Shown: in pieces, positions 32,147-40,288 of the stretch
Layout of the letters: every line of letters starts with the position of its first letter
Numbering within the stretch: position 1 is the first letter of the stretch
From: JALZAA01 sp035938395
GTDB taxonomy: Bacteria > Actinomycetota > Acidimicrobiia > IMCC26256 > JACDBD01
NCBI GenBank assembly: GCA_035938395.1
Contig: DASZGY010000148.1
Coordinates: 1 to 49,720 of the forward strand
Reading direction: 5' to 3'
Length of the DNA stretch: 49,720 nucleotides
Made by a program: the position numbers and the translations under genes
Notes under the pieces: model-generated
Databases searched by the model: none
What the model saw: the letters and a program-made list of their open reading frames with translations, nothing else
What the model was told of the DNA's origin: nothing

Positions 32147-33321
32147 TGGACCTCAGCTTCACCGAGGAGGAACGCACCTTCGCGGCCGACGTGCGCGAGT
32201 GGCTGACCGGGAACGTCGAGCACCCGCCGCCCTTCGGGTCGATCGACGAGGAGGTGGCCTGGGGGAGGAAGTGGCAGGCGAAGCTGGCGGCCGGACGCTG
32301 GGTCGGCATCCACTGGCCGGCTGAGTACGGAGGACGCGGCGCGTCGCCGGTCCAGGTCGCGATCTTCAACATGGAGTATGCACGCGCTCGCGCCGTCCAG
32401 CCGGTCAACCGGGTCGGCATCAACCTCGCCGGACCCACCCTGCTCGCGCACGGGACGGACGAGCAGCGCCGGCGGTGGCTCCCTCGGATCCTCACCGCCG
32501 AGGAGATCTGGTGCCAGCTGTTCAGCGAGCCCGGTGCCGGGAGCGATCTCGCGTCGCTGAGCACGCGCGCCGAACCCGTGGACGACGGCTGGGTGCTCAG
32601 CGGCCAAAAGGTATGGACGAGCTACGCGCGCCACGCCCGGTGGGGGATCTGTCTGGCTCGAACGAACGCTGACGCCCCCCGGCATCGGGGTATCTCGTAT
32701 CTGGTCGTCGACATGGAAGCGCCCGGCATCGACGTCCGGCCGCTGGTCCAGATCACCGGAGAGGCGGAGTTCAACGAGGTGTTCCTCGACGAGGTGTTCG
32801 TGCCGCGGGACCACCTCGTCGGTGAGGTCGACCGGGGCTGGGCGGTCGCGAGCACGACGCTCGCGCACGAGCGCGGCACGTCGTTCCCGTTCAAGGAACA
32901 GGTCGTGCACGAGGTGTTCCTGGACGACTTGTACGCGCTGGCCGCCGAGCGGCGTGAGCTCGCCGAGCCCGAGGTCGCCGACGCACTCGCGCAGACGTTC
33001 GTCGAGTTGCGCGTCCTCCGCTTGCACAATTGGCGCACGCTGTCCCGGCTGGCGCGCGGCATCGATCCGGGTCCCGAGTCCAGCTGGGTGAAGCTCGCCT
33101 GGACCGACATGACGCAGCATCTGTCCGACGGTGCGCTGGGCGTGGTGGGCGAGGCGGCGCCGTTGTGGTTCGGCGCCACCGACAACCCCGGGGCCGGCAG
33201 GTGGCAGCGACAGTGGCTCTGGAGCAAGGCGGCTTCGATCGCCGGTGGCACGTCGGAGGTCCAACGCACGATCATCGGGGAGCGGTTGCTCGGCTTACCG
33301 CGCGAAGGGGTTCGAAACTGA
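32146..33321 (+). CDS. acyl-CoA dehydrogenase
   Basis: A 391-residue FAD enzyme introducing the alpha-beta double bond into acyl-CoA. Signatures: WPAEYGGRGASPVQVAIF near residue 60, CQLFSEPGAGSDLASLSTRA near 125 (flavin and substrate contacts), GQKVWTSYARHA, and the C-terminal ASIAGGTSEVQRTIIGERLL that binds the FAD of the neighbouring subunit. GTG start within the TAGTG junction with the ligase gene; stop overlaps the next start (TGATG). Three-gene operon: ligase, dehydrogenase, VOC protein. Confidence 0.95.
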   Translation: MDLSFTEEERTFAADVREWLTGNVEHPPPFGSIDEEVAWGRKWQAKLAAGRWVGIHWPAEYGGRGASPVQVAIFNMEYARARAVQPVNRVGINLAGPTLLAHGTDEQRRRWLPRILTAEEIWCQLFSEPGAGSDLASLSTRAEPVDDGWVLSGQKVWTSYARHARWGICLARTNADAPRHRGISYLVVDMEAPGIDVRPLVQITGEAEFNEVFLDEVFVPRDHLVGEVDRGWAVASTTLAHERGTSFPFKEQVVHEVFLDDLYALAAERRELAEPEVADALAQTFVELRVLRLHNWRTLSRLARGIDPGPESSWVKLAWTDMTQHLSDGALGVVGEAAPLWFGATDNPGAGRWQRQWLWSKAASIAGGTSEVQRTIIGERLLGLPREGVRN

Positions 33322-33695
33322 TGGTCAAGGCAGTCGGGCTCGATCACGTCGTCATGAATGTCGCCGACGTCGAGCGGAGCCTCGCGTGGTACTGCGGTGA
33401 GCTCGGGCTCGAAGGCCTGCGCGTCGCCGAGTGGCGGCGCGGCGAAGTGTTCTTCCCCTCGTTGCGGCTCGACGCCACGACGATCATCGACCTCCTCCAG
33501 ACCGAGCGAACCGGACAAAACGTCGATCACGTCTGCCTTGTCGTCGAACCGACCGATATGGACGCCGTCGCCGCCTCGGGCCGTTTCGACGTCGTCAGCG
33601 GGCCTGATCAGCGGTGGGGAGCACGAGGCGACGGGAGGAGTCTCTACGTGCTCGACCCCGACGGAAACGTCGTGGAGCTGCGCCACTATTCGTGA
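33321..33695 (+). CDS. VOC family (glyoxalase/dioxygenase-like) protein
   Basis: A 124-residue single-domain vicinal-oxygen-chelate protein with paired beta-alpha-beta-beta-beta modules: VGLDHVVMNVADVERSLAWYCGELGLEG at the start (His metal ligand), NVDHVCLVVEP in the middle (second His), and SLYVLDPDGNVVELRH at the end (Glu ligand). Possible activities are isomerase, dioxygenase, epimerase or thiol transfer. Position behind an acyl-CoA dehydrogenase makes an epimerase-like role on CoA esters conceivable, but this is inference. Confidence 0.9.
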   Translation: MVKAVGLDHVVMNVADVERSLAWYCGELGLEGLRVAEWRRGEVFFPSLRLDATTIIDLLQTERTGQNVDHVCLVVEPTDMDAVAASGRFDVVSGPDQRWGARGDGRSLYVLDPDGNVVELRHYS

Positions 33696-33813
33696 CCGGG
33701 GGGTCGAAGCGGCTCCCGACCTTTGGTACCGTTTCGAACCGTGCTCAAGCAGTGGGCAATGTCAGGTGCTCAAGAAGCGGGTGCAAAGGAAGAAGTTAGT
33801 AAGGGGTACCACG
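33696..33813 (+). other. leader region upstream of the cold-shock protein gene
   Basis: 118 bases without a gene. It contains a 9-bp direct repeat GTGCTCAAG at 33741-33749 and 33766-33774, and a purine-rich stretch leading to AAGGGG before the TTG start. Compared with its surroundings it is relatively AT-rich, as cold-shock leaders often are. No promoter boxes convincing enough to name. Confidence 0.4.
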
Positions 33814-34014
33814 TTGGCTGCAGGCACCGTGAAGTGGTTCAACTCGGAGAAGGGCTACGGCTTCATCTCGCGTGAAGAGGGGCCCGACGTTTTCGTTCAC
33901 TACTCGGCAATCCAGATGAATGGGTACCGCACGCTCGAAGAGGGGCAGCGCGTCGAGTTCGACGTCGGACCGGGCAAGAAGGGCGAGGAAGCCCAGAACG
34001 TCCGGATCATCTGA
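33814..34014 (+). CDS. cspA: cold-shock protein (CspA family), TTG start
   Basis: A 66-residue single OB-fold RNA chaperone that binds single-stranded RNA and DNA. RNP1 KGYGFISRE and RNP2 VFVHYSAI are intact, and the N-terminus AAGTVKWFNSEKGYGF is canonical. The only start giving the family length is the TTG at 33814, with AAGGGG seven bases upstream. The frame is open further 5' but that part is not Csp-like. Transcribed alone; opposite to the amidohydrolase gene downstream. The 83-base gap after it (34015-34097) shows no clear terminator. Confidence 0.95.
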   Translation: MAAGTVKWFNSEKGYGFISREEGPDVFVHYSAIQMNGYRTLEEGQRVEFDVGPGKKGEEAQNVRII

Positions 34015-34097
34015 CCCACCCGCTCACTCTTTCCCCGTGGCGCAACCTCCAGCCCAGAGGGTGACGCGCGCCATCGGCAGGTAGTTGGACGTCCGAG

Positions 34098-35291
34098 TCA
34101 GATCGAGTACAGCGCCCGGCAGCTCTCGCCCGCGATCGTGGCCTGCTGCTCGGCCGTGAGACCGGTCATCGCCTCGCGCAGCTCCTCCGTCACGCCGGGG
34201 AACTTCGCGTCGGGATGCGGATAGTCGCTCGCCCACACGATCCGCTCGGCGCCGACGAGCGGCGAATTCGCGCTGAACCCGAGCGCCGACTCGTCGGGGT
34301 CGAAGCTGATCCAACACTGCCGCCGGAAATACTCCGACGGGTCGTGCCGCAGCCACGGGACGTCCCACGTGAAGATCTCACGATGATGATCGAGACGTTC
34401 GAGCCAGGGCACGATCCATCCGCCGTTCGCCTCGAGGAAGACGATGCGCAGGTCGGGGAAGCGCTCGCACACGCCGCCGGCGAGGAGGAACGCGGCCGTG
34501 TTCATCATGTCGAACGGGTTCGAGATGGCTTGCGTGAAGTACACGTTGTCGATGTTGATGGTGTCGTCGCTGGCCGGAAGCGTGGCGTTGCCGAGCCGGT
34601 TGATGCGCAGGCCGAGGCACGCGCCCGGGAGGTCGGCCGTGAGGAACGGATGGAACCCCACGGCGAGGTTGGCGTCTGACGCCGCTTGCCACAGCGGGTC
34701 GTACACCTCGTTGTGCATCGGCTTCCAGTCTTCGCTCGGGTTCGGGCGCAGCATGACGCCGACGATGCCCGGCTTGGCCCCGACGCGGCGGATCTCGGCC
34801 GCGGCGCGTCCGATGTCCTGCTGGGGGACGATCGCCACGCCGTACAGCCGACCATCGCCGTCCTGGACGTGGTCGGAGAGCCAGTCGTTGTAGGCCCGGC
34901 ACTGCGCGTCCGCGAACTCGGCGTCGCGAAGCCCGCCGATGCCGAGCAGCATCGTCGGGTAGACGATCGCTCGTCCGATGCCATCGGTGTCCATGTCGGC
35001 GAGACGAGCCTGCGCGTTGTACGCCGCCGGCCGCACCTCCGTGTAGCGAAGCTCGCCCCGCTGCGCCCGCTCCCGTTCCTCGAGCGTCATCCCGGCCGTC
35101 CCCGCCAACGCCAGGCCGTTGGCCGGCAACCGCTGGCGGTCGTAGATGCACCACTCCGTGCCATCGGCGTCGGTCTCGATGTGCCAGATGCGGTCGGCGA
35201 GATCCCTCGGCGCGTACTCGAGCATCCCGTCCGGATGCTCGAGCACGTGGCCGTCCGAGTCGACGAAGTCCAGCGGCGCGGTCGCGGTCAT
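34098..35291 (-). CDS. amidohydrolase family 2 protein (ACMSD/decarboxylase-like)
   Basis: A 397-residue metal-dependent TIM-barrel enzyme from the ATG at 35291. The N-terminal DFVDSDGHVLEHPDGM has Asp-x-His in place of the usual HxH, as in many bacterial members of this group. LADMDTDGIGRAIVYPT, LAVGFHPFL (His ligand), FLEANGGWIVPWLERLDHH and IVWASDYPHPDAKFPG (catalytic Asp) are the family blocks. The superfamily includes decarboxylases and hydrolases of aromatic or cyclic acids; the substrate is unknown. GGGGGG upstream may serve as ribosome binding site. Region 35292-35368 upstream holds nothing else recognisable. Confidence 0.9.
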   Translation of the reverse strand: MTATAPLDFVDSDGHVLEHPDGMLEYAPRDLADRIWHIETDADGTEWCIYDRQRLPANGLALAGTAGMTLEERERAQRGELRYTEVRPAAYNAQARLADMDTDGIGRAIVYPTMLLGIGGLRDAEFADAQCRAYNDWLSDHVQDGDGRLYGVAIVPQQDIGRAAAEIRRVGAKPGIVGVMLRPNPSEDWKPMHNEVYDPLWQAASDANLAVGFHPFLTADLPGACLGLRINRLGNATLPASDDTINIDNVYFTQAISNPFDMMNTAAFLLAGGVCERFPDLRIVFLEANGGWIVPWLERLDHHREIFTWDVPWLRHDPSEYFRRQCWISFDPDESALGFSANSPLVGAERIVWASDYPHPDAKFPGVTEELREAMTGLTAEQQATIAGESCRALYSI

Positions 35292-35368
35292 CGAACCCCC
35301 CGGTTCGTGCGGAACTGAACGTGACTCTAGAGGAACCGGCGGATGAGCCGCTCCTTCACACGACTTGG

Positions 35369-36079
35369 TTAGACGTGCTGGAGGACACCGCGCAGGTCGG
35401 GGATGACGACGGCGCCGTCCGCGTCCAGGTCCTCGGGCGCGGTCGGATCGGGCCAGTGGCCGTCGCGGGAGAGGTACAGCGGCGTCATGCCCATCGCGCG
35501 CGGGCCCGCGACGTCGGGGCCCCAAGTGTCACCGACGAACACGCACCTAGCCGGCTCGACCCCGAGCTTCGTCAGCGTGTGCTCGAAGATGCGCGGGTGC
35601 GGCTTCCGTGCGCCCGCCCACGCCGACGACACCTGGACGTCGACCAAGTCGGCGAGGCCGGACTCGTCGACGGCCTGGGTCAGGTCCCAGTCCCAGTTGG
35701 AGCAGATGGCGAGGCGCAGCCCGCGTGCTCGGAGGTCAGCGAGCACACCCGGCACCTCGGGGTACGCCTCGAGCACCCGGGACGACGCACCCGCCCGCAA
35801 CTTCTCGAGGATCATCTCGTACTCGCCCGGATGCACGTCGGTCTCGGCGAGCATGCCGAGCAGGCGCTCGCGCTGCCACGTCATGTAGTGGTCGCGGCTG
35901 CGCGACTGCTCGAGGTGCTCGATCCCGTCGATGCCGTCGTTGAACCAGCGATTCCGAGTCTCGACGGGAAGCTCGTAGCCGTGCTCGGCGAGCACGTCGT
36001 CGGCCGAGATCCAGTGCGTTGCGCGCGCCAGCGTGCCGTAGTAGTCGAGGAGAACCGCGGCCGGCGCGTCGTCGGGCAT
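35369..36079 (-). CDS. HAD-superfamily hydrolase, haloacid-dehalogenase-like motif I
   Basis: A 236-residue protein from the ATG at 36079. Motif I is LLDYYGTLAR: the nucleophilic Asp is present but the second Asp of phosphatases (DxD) is Tyr, as in the L-2-haloacid dehalogenase group (DxYGT). Motif II is AICSNWDWDL, motif III Lys in GARKPHPRIF, motif IV CVFVGDTWGPDVAG. A cap domain lies between residues 20 and 90. Function could be dehalogenation or an unusual phosphatase; not resolved. Divergent from the PEBP-like gene 34 bases away. Confidence 0.88.
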   Translation of the reverse strand: MPDDAPAAVLLDYYGTLARATHWISADDVLAEHGYELPVETRNRWFNDGIDGIEHLEQSRSRDHYMTWQRERLLGMLAETDVHPGEYEMILEKLRAGASSRVLEAYPEVPGVLADLRARGLRLAICSNWDWDLTQAVDESGLADLVDVQVSSAWAGARKPHPRIFEHTLTKLGVEPARCVFVGDTWGPDVAGPRAMGMTPLYLSRDGHWPDPTAPEDLDADGAVVIPDLRGVLQHV

Positions 36080-36113
36080 GCCGCGATTGTGCCAAAGCAG
36101 TAGCGTCCGACCC

Positions 36114-36680
36114 ATGCGGATTCGGCAGGCCTTCCTGCTCGTCGCGATCCCGGTTCTCGTTGTCGGTGTACTGGCCGGCCCGTCGTTCGCCGGCTTGAAG
36201 GCCGAGAAATCGAAGGTCAAGAAGATCGCGGTGACGAGCGCGGCGTTCGGCAACAACAAGGCGATCCCGAGCGGATTCACTTGCGACGGCTCGAGCGCGT
36301 CGCCGCCGCTGAAGTTCGGAGGCGTCCCGAAGGCGGCCAAGGACGTGGCGCTGATCATGACCGACCCTGACTTGCCGGGTGGTGGCACATTCGTGCACTG
36401 GGCGGCGTGGCATCTTCCGAAATCAGGAGTCCCCGAGCAGACGTTGCCCGCGGGGATCGTCCAGGGGAAGAACTCGATCGGCAACGCCGCCTACGCCGGG
36501 CCGTGCCCGCCGGCGGGATCCCCGCCCCACCACTACATCTTCACGATCTCTGCCGTCTCGAAGCAGATCACCCTCGCGCCGGGCGCAACCGCCGACGAGC
36601 TTCGTACCGCGATCAAGGGCAACGTGCTCGCGCAGGGCAAGCTGACGGGGACGTACCAGCGCTCGACCGGCGCACAATGA
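36114..36680 (+). CDS. exported YbhB/YbcL-type PEBP (Raf kinase inhibitor-like) protein
   Basis: A 188-residue protein from the ATG at 36114 (the frame is open 12 codons further). A signal peptide covers residues 1-27 (MRIRQ, hydrophobic core, cleavage near SFA-GLK). The PEBP domain has IPSGFTCDGSSASPPLKFGGVP, VALIMTDPDLPGGGTFVHWAAWHLP and GPCPPAGSPPHHYIFTI, matching the phosphate-binding pocket of the family. The bacterial role is unknown. Convergent with the enoyl-CoA hydratase gene. Confidence 0.93.
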   Translation: MRIRQAFLLVAIPVLVVGVLAGPSFAGLKAEKSKVKKIAVTSAAFGNNKAIPSGFTCDGSSASPPLKFGGVPKAAKDVALIMTDPDLPGGGTFVHWAAWHLPKSGVPEQTLPAGIVQGKNSIGNAAYAGPCPPAGSPPHHYIFTISAVSKQITLAPGATADELRTAIKGNVLAQGKLTGTYQRSTGAQ

Positions 36681-36691
36681 CGCTGCCCCGT

Positions 36692-37537
36692 TCAGGGCGC
36701 TGAGCCCGGGCGCAACGACGCCTCGATCAACCCCGGGAGGTTCAGCTCACCGGCCCGAGTCTGCGCGCCGGCCGCCAACGCTCCCTCCATGCGGGCATCG
36801 AGCTCGGGATCGCCGAGCGTGAGATTGAAGCAGTGCGCCTCCTCGAGCAGCCCGTCCTCGAGCGAACCACTGGCCGCGTCGACGGCCCGCTTCGCCAGCT
36901 GCACAGCTTGTCGGGGGAACGCCGCGATCCGCCGCGCCAGCCGGTCGACGAACGGTCCGAGCTCGGCGGGCGGGAGCGCACGGTTGATCCAGCCGTACCG
37001 CGCGGCGAGCTCGGCGTCGAAGTCGTCGCAGCCCAGCACGACCTCGAGCGCCCGGCTCCTGCCCATCAGGCGCGGGAGGCGCTGGGTGCCGCTCCCGCCG
37101 GGGAGGATGCCGACCGCGACCTCGGGCTGGCCGAGGATCGCCCGGCCGATCGCCCCGAACCGGAGATCGAGCGAGAGCGCGAACTCGCTCCCGCCGCCGC
37201 GGGCGCGCCCTTCGAGTTGCGCGATCGTCACCTGCGGGAGCGTCCGCCACCGCTCCATGAAGACGTGGATGAACTCGAGCTGCTGCGGCCGGTCGGTCCG
37301 GTCGCGCGGCAGCGCCTGGATGAGGCCGAGGTCGGCGTGGGCGATGAAGAACTCGGGATCGGCGCTCCGGACGACCACGGCACCCACCTCGGCGTCGTCG
37401 GCGAGCTCGCCGGCGAGGTTCGCGAGGGAGCCGATGAGCACGGCGTCGAACAGGTTGACCGGGGGATGGTCGAGGGTCACGAACGCGACCCCGCCGTCGA
37501 CGTCGACTCGCAGACCATCGTGCTCGTACGCGCCCAT
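36692..37537 (-). CDS. enoyl-CoA hydratase/isomerase family protein
   Basis: A 281-residue crotonase-fold enzyme from the ATG at 37537. VAFVTLDHPPVNLFD at the start, GRARGGGSEFALSLDLRF (oxyanion hole glycine and a catalytic-position Glu) and VAVGILPGGSGTQRLPRLMG in the middle. It may hydrate 2-enoyl-CoA or act on a related thioester. The usual Ala-Asp oxyanion segment reads FFIAHADLGLI. Single gene; divergent from the fatty acid desaturase across 184 bases that contain an operator-like site. Confidence 0.9.
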   Translation of the reverse strand: MGAYEHDGLRVDVDGGVAFVTLDHPPVNLFDAVLIGSLANLAGELADDAEVGAVVVRSADPEFFIAHADLGLIQALPRDRTDRPQQLEFIHVFMERWRTLPQVTIAQLEGRARGGGSEFALSLDLRFGAIGRAILGQPEVAVGILPGGSGTQRLPRLMGRSRALEVVLGCDDFDAELAARYGWINRALPPAELGPFVDRLARRIAAFPRQAVQLAKRAVDAASGSLEDGLLEEAHCFNLTLGDPELDARMEGALAAGAQTRAGELNLPGLIEASLRPGSAP

Positions 37538-37641
37538 GGGCCCCCTCCGCGCTCGGGCAATCGCCGGACGGGCCCAGCCTGGCAGGAGCAGGAGCCGGGC
37601 GCGCCGGGTGACGTTCCTCGAACGGGCGCGGCGGGTATGGT

Positions 37642-37655
37642 CTACCGACTGGTAG
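37642..37655. promoter_or_regulatory. TetR-type operator-like site, type B-related copy 3 (desaturase promoter)
   Basis: CTACCGACTGGTAG: arms CTACC and GGTAG around GACT, followed by a further GTAGG. It shares the ACCGACYGGT core with the sites at 10753 and 16040. TATGGT at 37636-37641 immediately before it could be a -10 box, which would put the site on the transcription start. Located in the divergent region 37538-37721 between the enoyl-CoA hydratase and the desaturase. Confidence 0.5.
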
Positions 37656-37721
37656 GTAGGTCCAGAAGCGGGCCCAGCCCCCCTTGAGCGCACTCCCGCC
37701 GGGAGAGTCGCGGGAGGTTCC

Positions 37722-38603
37722 ATGGAACAGGCAATCGCCCGAGACTCGAGCGAGCGGGTGAACGTCCGTTCGTCGATCCCCTTCTTCCTGCTGCAGCTGC
37801 TCCCGCTGCTCGCGTTCGTCACCGGCGTCACGACCACGGCCCTCGTGCTGCTGGCAGTCACGTTCTTCGGCCGGATGTTCTTCATCACCGCCGGGTATCA
37901 CCGGTACTTCGCGCACCGCAGCTACAAGCTCGGGCGGGTGGCGCAGTTCGTGATGGCCTTCGGCGGTGGGACGGCGTGCCAGAAGGGCGTGCTCTGGTGG
38001 GCCGGCCACCACCGGCGTCATCACCAGTTCGCCGACACCGAGCGCGATCTCCACTCGCCCCGTAAGGGCTTCTGGTGGAGCCACGTCGGATGGATCCTCT
38101 GCGACAAGTACTCGGCGACCGACACGGACGCGATCAAGGACTTCGCCCGCTACCCGGAGCTGCGCTTCCTGGACAAGCACGACTGGATCCCGATGTGGGC
38201 GCTGGGCGTCACGTGCTTCCTGATCGGCGGGTGGAGCGGCCTCATCATCGGGTTCTTCCTGTCGAACGTGCTGCTGTGGCACGCGACGTTCACGGTGAAC
38301 TCGTTGGCGCACGTCTTCGGTCGCCGCCGGTACGACACGCCCGACACGAGCCGGAACAATCTCCTCGTCGCCCTGCTGACCGGCGGTGAGGGCTGGCACA
38401 ACAACCACCATCACTACCAGTCGTCGGCGCGGCAGGGATTCTTCTGGTGGGAGATCGACGTCGTCTACTACGTGCTCAAGTTGCTGCAGTTCGTCGGCAT
38501 CGCACGCGACCTGCGCCAGCCACCCCCGCGGGTGCGCAAGCCGCAGCTCGCGCCCGTCCCCCGGAGTGACGACGTCGAGACGCGGGAGCCCGCGTCGGTC
38601 TAG
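37722..38603 (+). CDS. acyl-CoA delta-9-type fatty acid desaturase
   Basis: A 293-residue di-iron membrane enzyme introducing a double bond into a saturated acyl chain. All three histidine boxes are present: HRYFAHRSYK near residue 62, HHRRHHQFADTERD near 97, and GEGWHNNHHHYQSSARQG near 224. Membrane helices lie at residues 15-55 and 158-190. GGGAGG lies five bases before the ATG. The operator-like site in its promoter suggests lipid-responsive TetR control, as is common for desaturases (inference). It overlaps the convergent GMC gene by 4 bases. Confidence 0.95.
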   Translation: MEQAIARDSSERVNVRSSIPFFLLQLLPLLAFVTGVTTTALVLLAVTFFGRMFFITAGYHRYFAHRSYKLGRVAQFVMAFGGGTACQKGVLWWAGHHRRHHQFADTERDLHSPRKGFWWSHVGWILCDKYSATDTDAIKDFARYPELRFLDKHDWIPMWALGVTCFLIGGWSGLIIGFFLSNVLLWHATFTVNSLAHVFGRRRYDTPDTSRNNLLVALLTGGEGWHNNHHHYQSSARQGFFWWEIDVVYYVLKLLQFVGIARDLRQPPPRVRKPQLAPVPRSDDVETREPASV

Positions 38604-40288
38604 GCCGAACGCAGCGGTTCGAGACCGGCCAGGGCACGGCTCGCCCGCATCGCCAGCGCCACGATCGTGAGCGTCGGCCCGTAGCCCGTCGACGTCGGGA
38701 ACACCGACGAATCCGTGCACAGCACGTTGTCGACGTCGTGGAGGCGCTGCCACCGGTCGAACACGGTGGTGCGCGGGTCGTCGCCCATGCGGGCCGTTCC
38801 CATGACGTGACGCGAGATCGGCGTCGGGTTCATCGCCTCGAACTCGGTTCCCGGTCGTGGCGGCGACGTCACCCAGAACGCGTTGTCGGCGCCGGCGTCG
38901 CGCATGACGGCTTCGAAGCGTGGTGCCCAGTGCTCGGCGCACGCGATCTCGTGGCGGTGGGGCGCGTACGTCACCCGCCCGGCCGGCGATCCCCACACGT
39001 CGCGCACGTGCGGGTCGAGGTCGACGCGGTTCGTGGCCTGGGGGAGATCCTCGCCCTGCATCGTGAACACGGCCATGCGATCACGCAGGGTCGATTCGAC
39101 CATCAGCTGCGAATGGAGCTCACCGGGCGGCAGGTGGATCGCCTCCGTGATGGGCTGGCCGGCGCCGCCGTGCTCGACGATCCCGCCGCGGAAGTAGGGG
39201 AGGCCGGCGTCGCGCGCGGCGTTGGACGCGGCGTCGTCCGGGACCATCGGATCGTCCATCAGGTGCGTCACGGCCCGCCCTCGGTGCGCGTGCAGCCGGA
39301 ACGGGAAGATTCCGAGCACCAACGTCTGGAAATGGAACATGAGGAAGCGGCCGACGACGTCGGGATTGCCGATGCCACTGCGCAACAGGAGGCGCGGGGT
39401 CTCGAAGGCACCGGTGGCGAGCACGACGAAGGGAGCGGTCACCTCGTGCGCGGTGCGCTCGCCGTCCAGGTAGCGCACGCCACGAGCCCGGCGGCCGGTG
39501 CCGTCGACGAGGACCTCGCGCACATACGACTCGGGACGGATCTCGCAACGGCCGGTGCGGAGCGCGCGCCGCAGCGGGGCGACCGGGTCGCCCTTGGCGT
39601 CGATCGGGCAGCCGAAGAACCCGCAGAAGCCGCAGTTGTTGCACGCCGGGCGGCCGTCGTATTCGACGCTGTTCACGCCGGTTGGCGCGCGGTACGGGTG
39701 GTAGCCGAGACGCGTCGCCGCCTCGCTCGTGAGCACGGCGCAGAACATGTCCGGCCCCGGCGGCATCGGGTACGGGCCCGACCGCCACGACGCGAACGGG
39801 TTGGCGGTGTGGTCGCCGGCGACGCCGACGGCGCGCTCGGCCTCGGCGTAGTACGGCTCGAGCTCGTCGTAGTCGAGCGGCCAGTCGACGACGTCGGCGC
39901 CCTCGATCGGTCCGAGCTCGGATCGGGCCCGGAAGTCGATCTCGCGGAGCCGCGGCAGCTTGCCGTCGGCGTGGAAGCCGCCGCCGCCGACCGTCGACGG
40001 GAGGTTGTTCACGTCGCCGGTGAAGATGCGATCGCCGTCCTCCACGGAGCGGCGGAACGTGCGCGGCTCGAGTAGGGGATCAGGGCCGAGGAAGTGTCGC
40101 TGCAGGAACTTGAGCTCGTCGCTGCTGATCTCGCCGCTGGGCGCGTACGGCGGCTCGAGATGCAAGAGGTGGTTGCGGCCCTTCTCGAACACGATCACCG
40201 ACCACCCCGCCGCGGTCAGGATGTCCGCCGCCGTGGCCCCGCCGGGCCCACTCCCGATGATGACGGCGTCGCAGTCGTGGTCAGTCAC
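38600..40288 (-). CDS. GMC-family FAD oxidoreductase with a cysteine cluster
   Basis: A 562-residue flavoprotein. The GTG start at 40288 overlaps the preceding stop by 8 bases. The Rossmann motif IIGSGPGGATAADILTAAGW is at the N-terminus with EKG for the adenine ribose. PACNNCGFCGFFGCPIDAKG near residue 215 has four cysteines spaced C-x2-C-x2-C-x4-C, suggesting a metal or iron-sulfur site as in some bacterial FAD-glucose dehydrogenases. The C-terminus has SRHVMGTARMGDD (active-site His) and CTDSSVFPTSTGYGPTLTI. With the small subunit encoded just upstream it probably forms a membrane- or cytochrome-linked sugar or alcohol dehydrogenase; the substrate is unknown. Confidence 0.9.
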   Translation of the reverse strand: MTDHDCDAVIIGSGPGGATAADILTAAGWSVIVFEKGRNHLLHLEPPYAPSGEISSDELKFLQRHFLGPDPLLEPRTFRRSVEDGDRIFTGDVNNLPSTVGGGGFHADGKLPRLREIDFRARSELGPIEGADVVDWPLDYDELEPYYAEAERAVGVAGDHTANPFASWRSGPYPMPPGPDMFCAVLTSEAATRLGYHPYRAPTGVNSVEYDGRPACNNCGFCGFFGCPIDAKGDPVAPLRRALRTGRCEIRPESYVREVLVDGTGRRARGVRYLDGERTAHEVTAPFVVLATGAFETPRLLLRSGIGNPDVVGRFLMFHFQTLVLGIFPFRLHAHRGRAVTHLMDDPMVPDDAASNAARDAGLPYFRGGIVEHGGAGQPITEAIHLPPGELHSQLMVESTLRDRMAVFTMQGEDLPQATNRVDLDPHVRDVWGSPAGRVTYAPHRHEIACAEHWAPRFEAVMRDAGADNAFWVTSPPRPGTEFEAMNPTPISRHVMGTARMGDDPRTTVFDRWQRLHDVDNVLCTDSSVFPTSTGYGPTLTIVALAMRASRALAGLEPLRSA

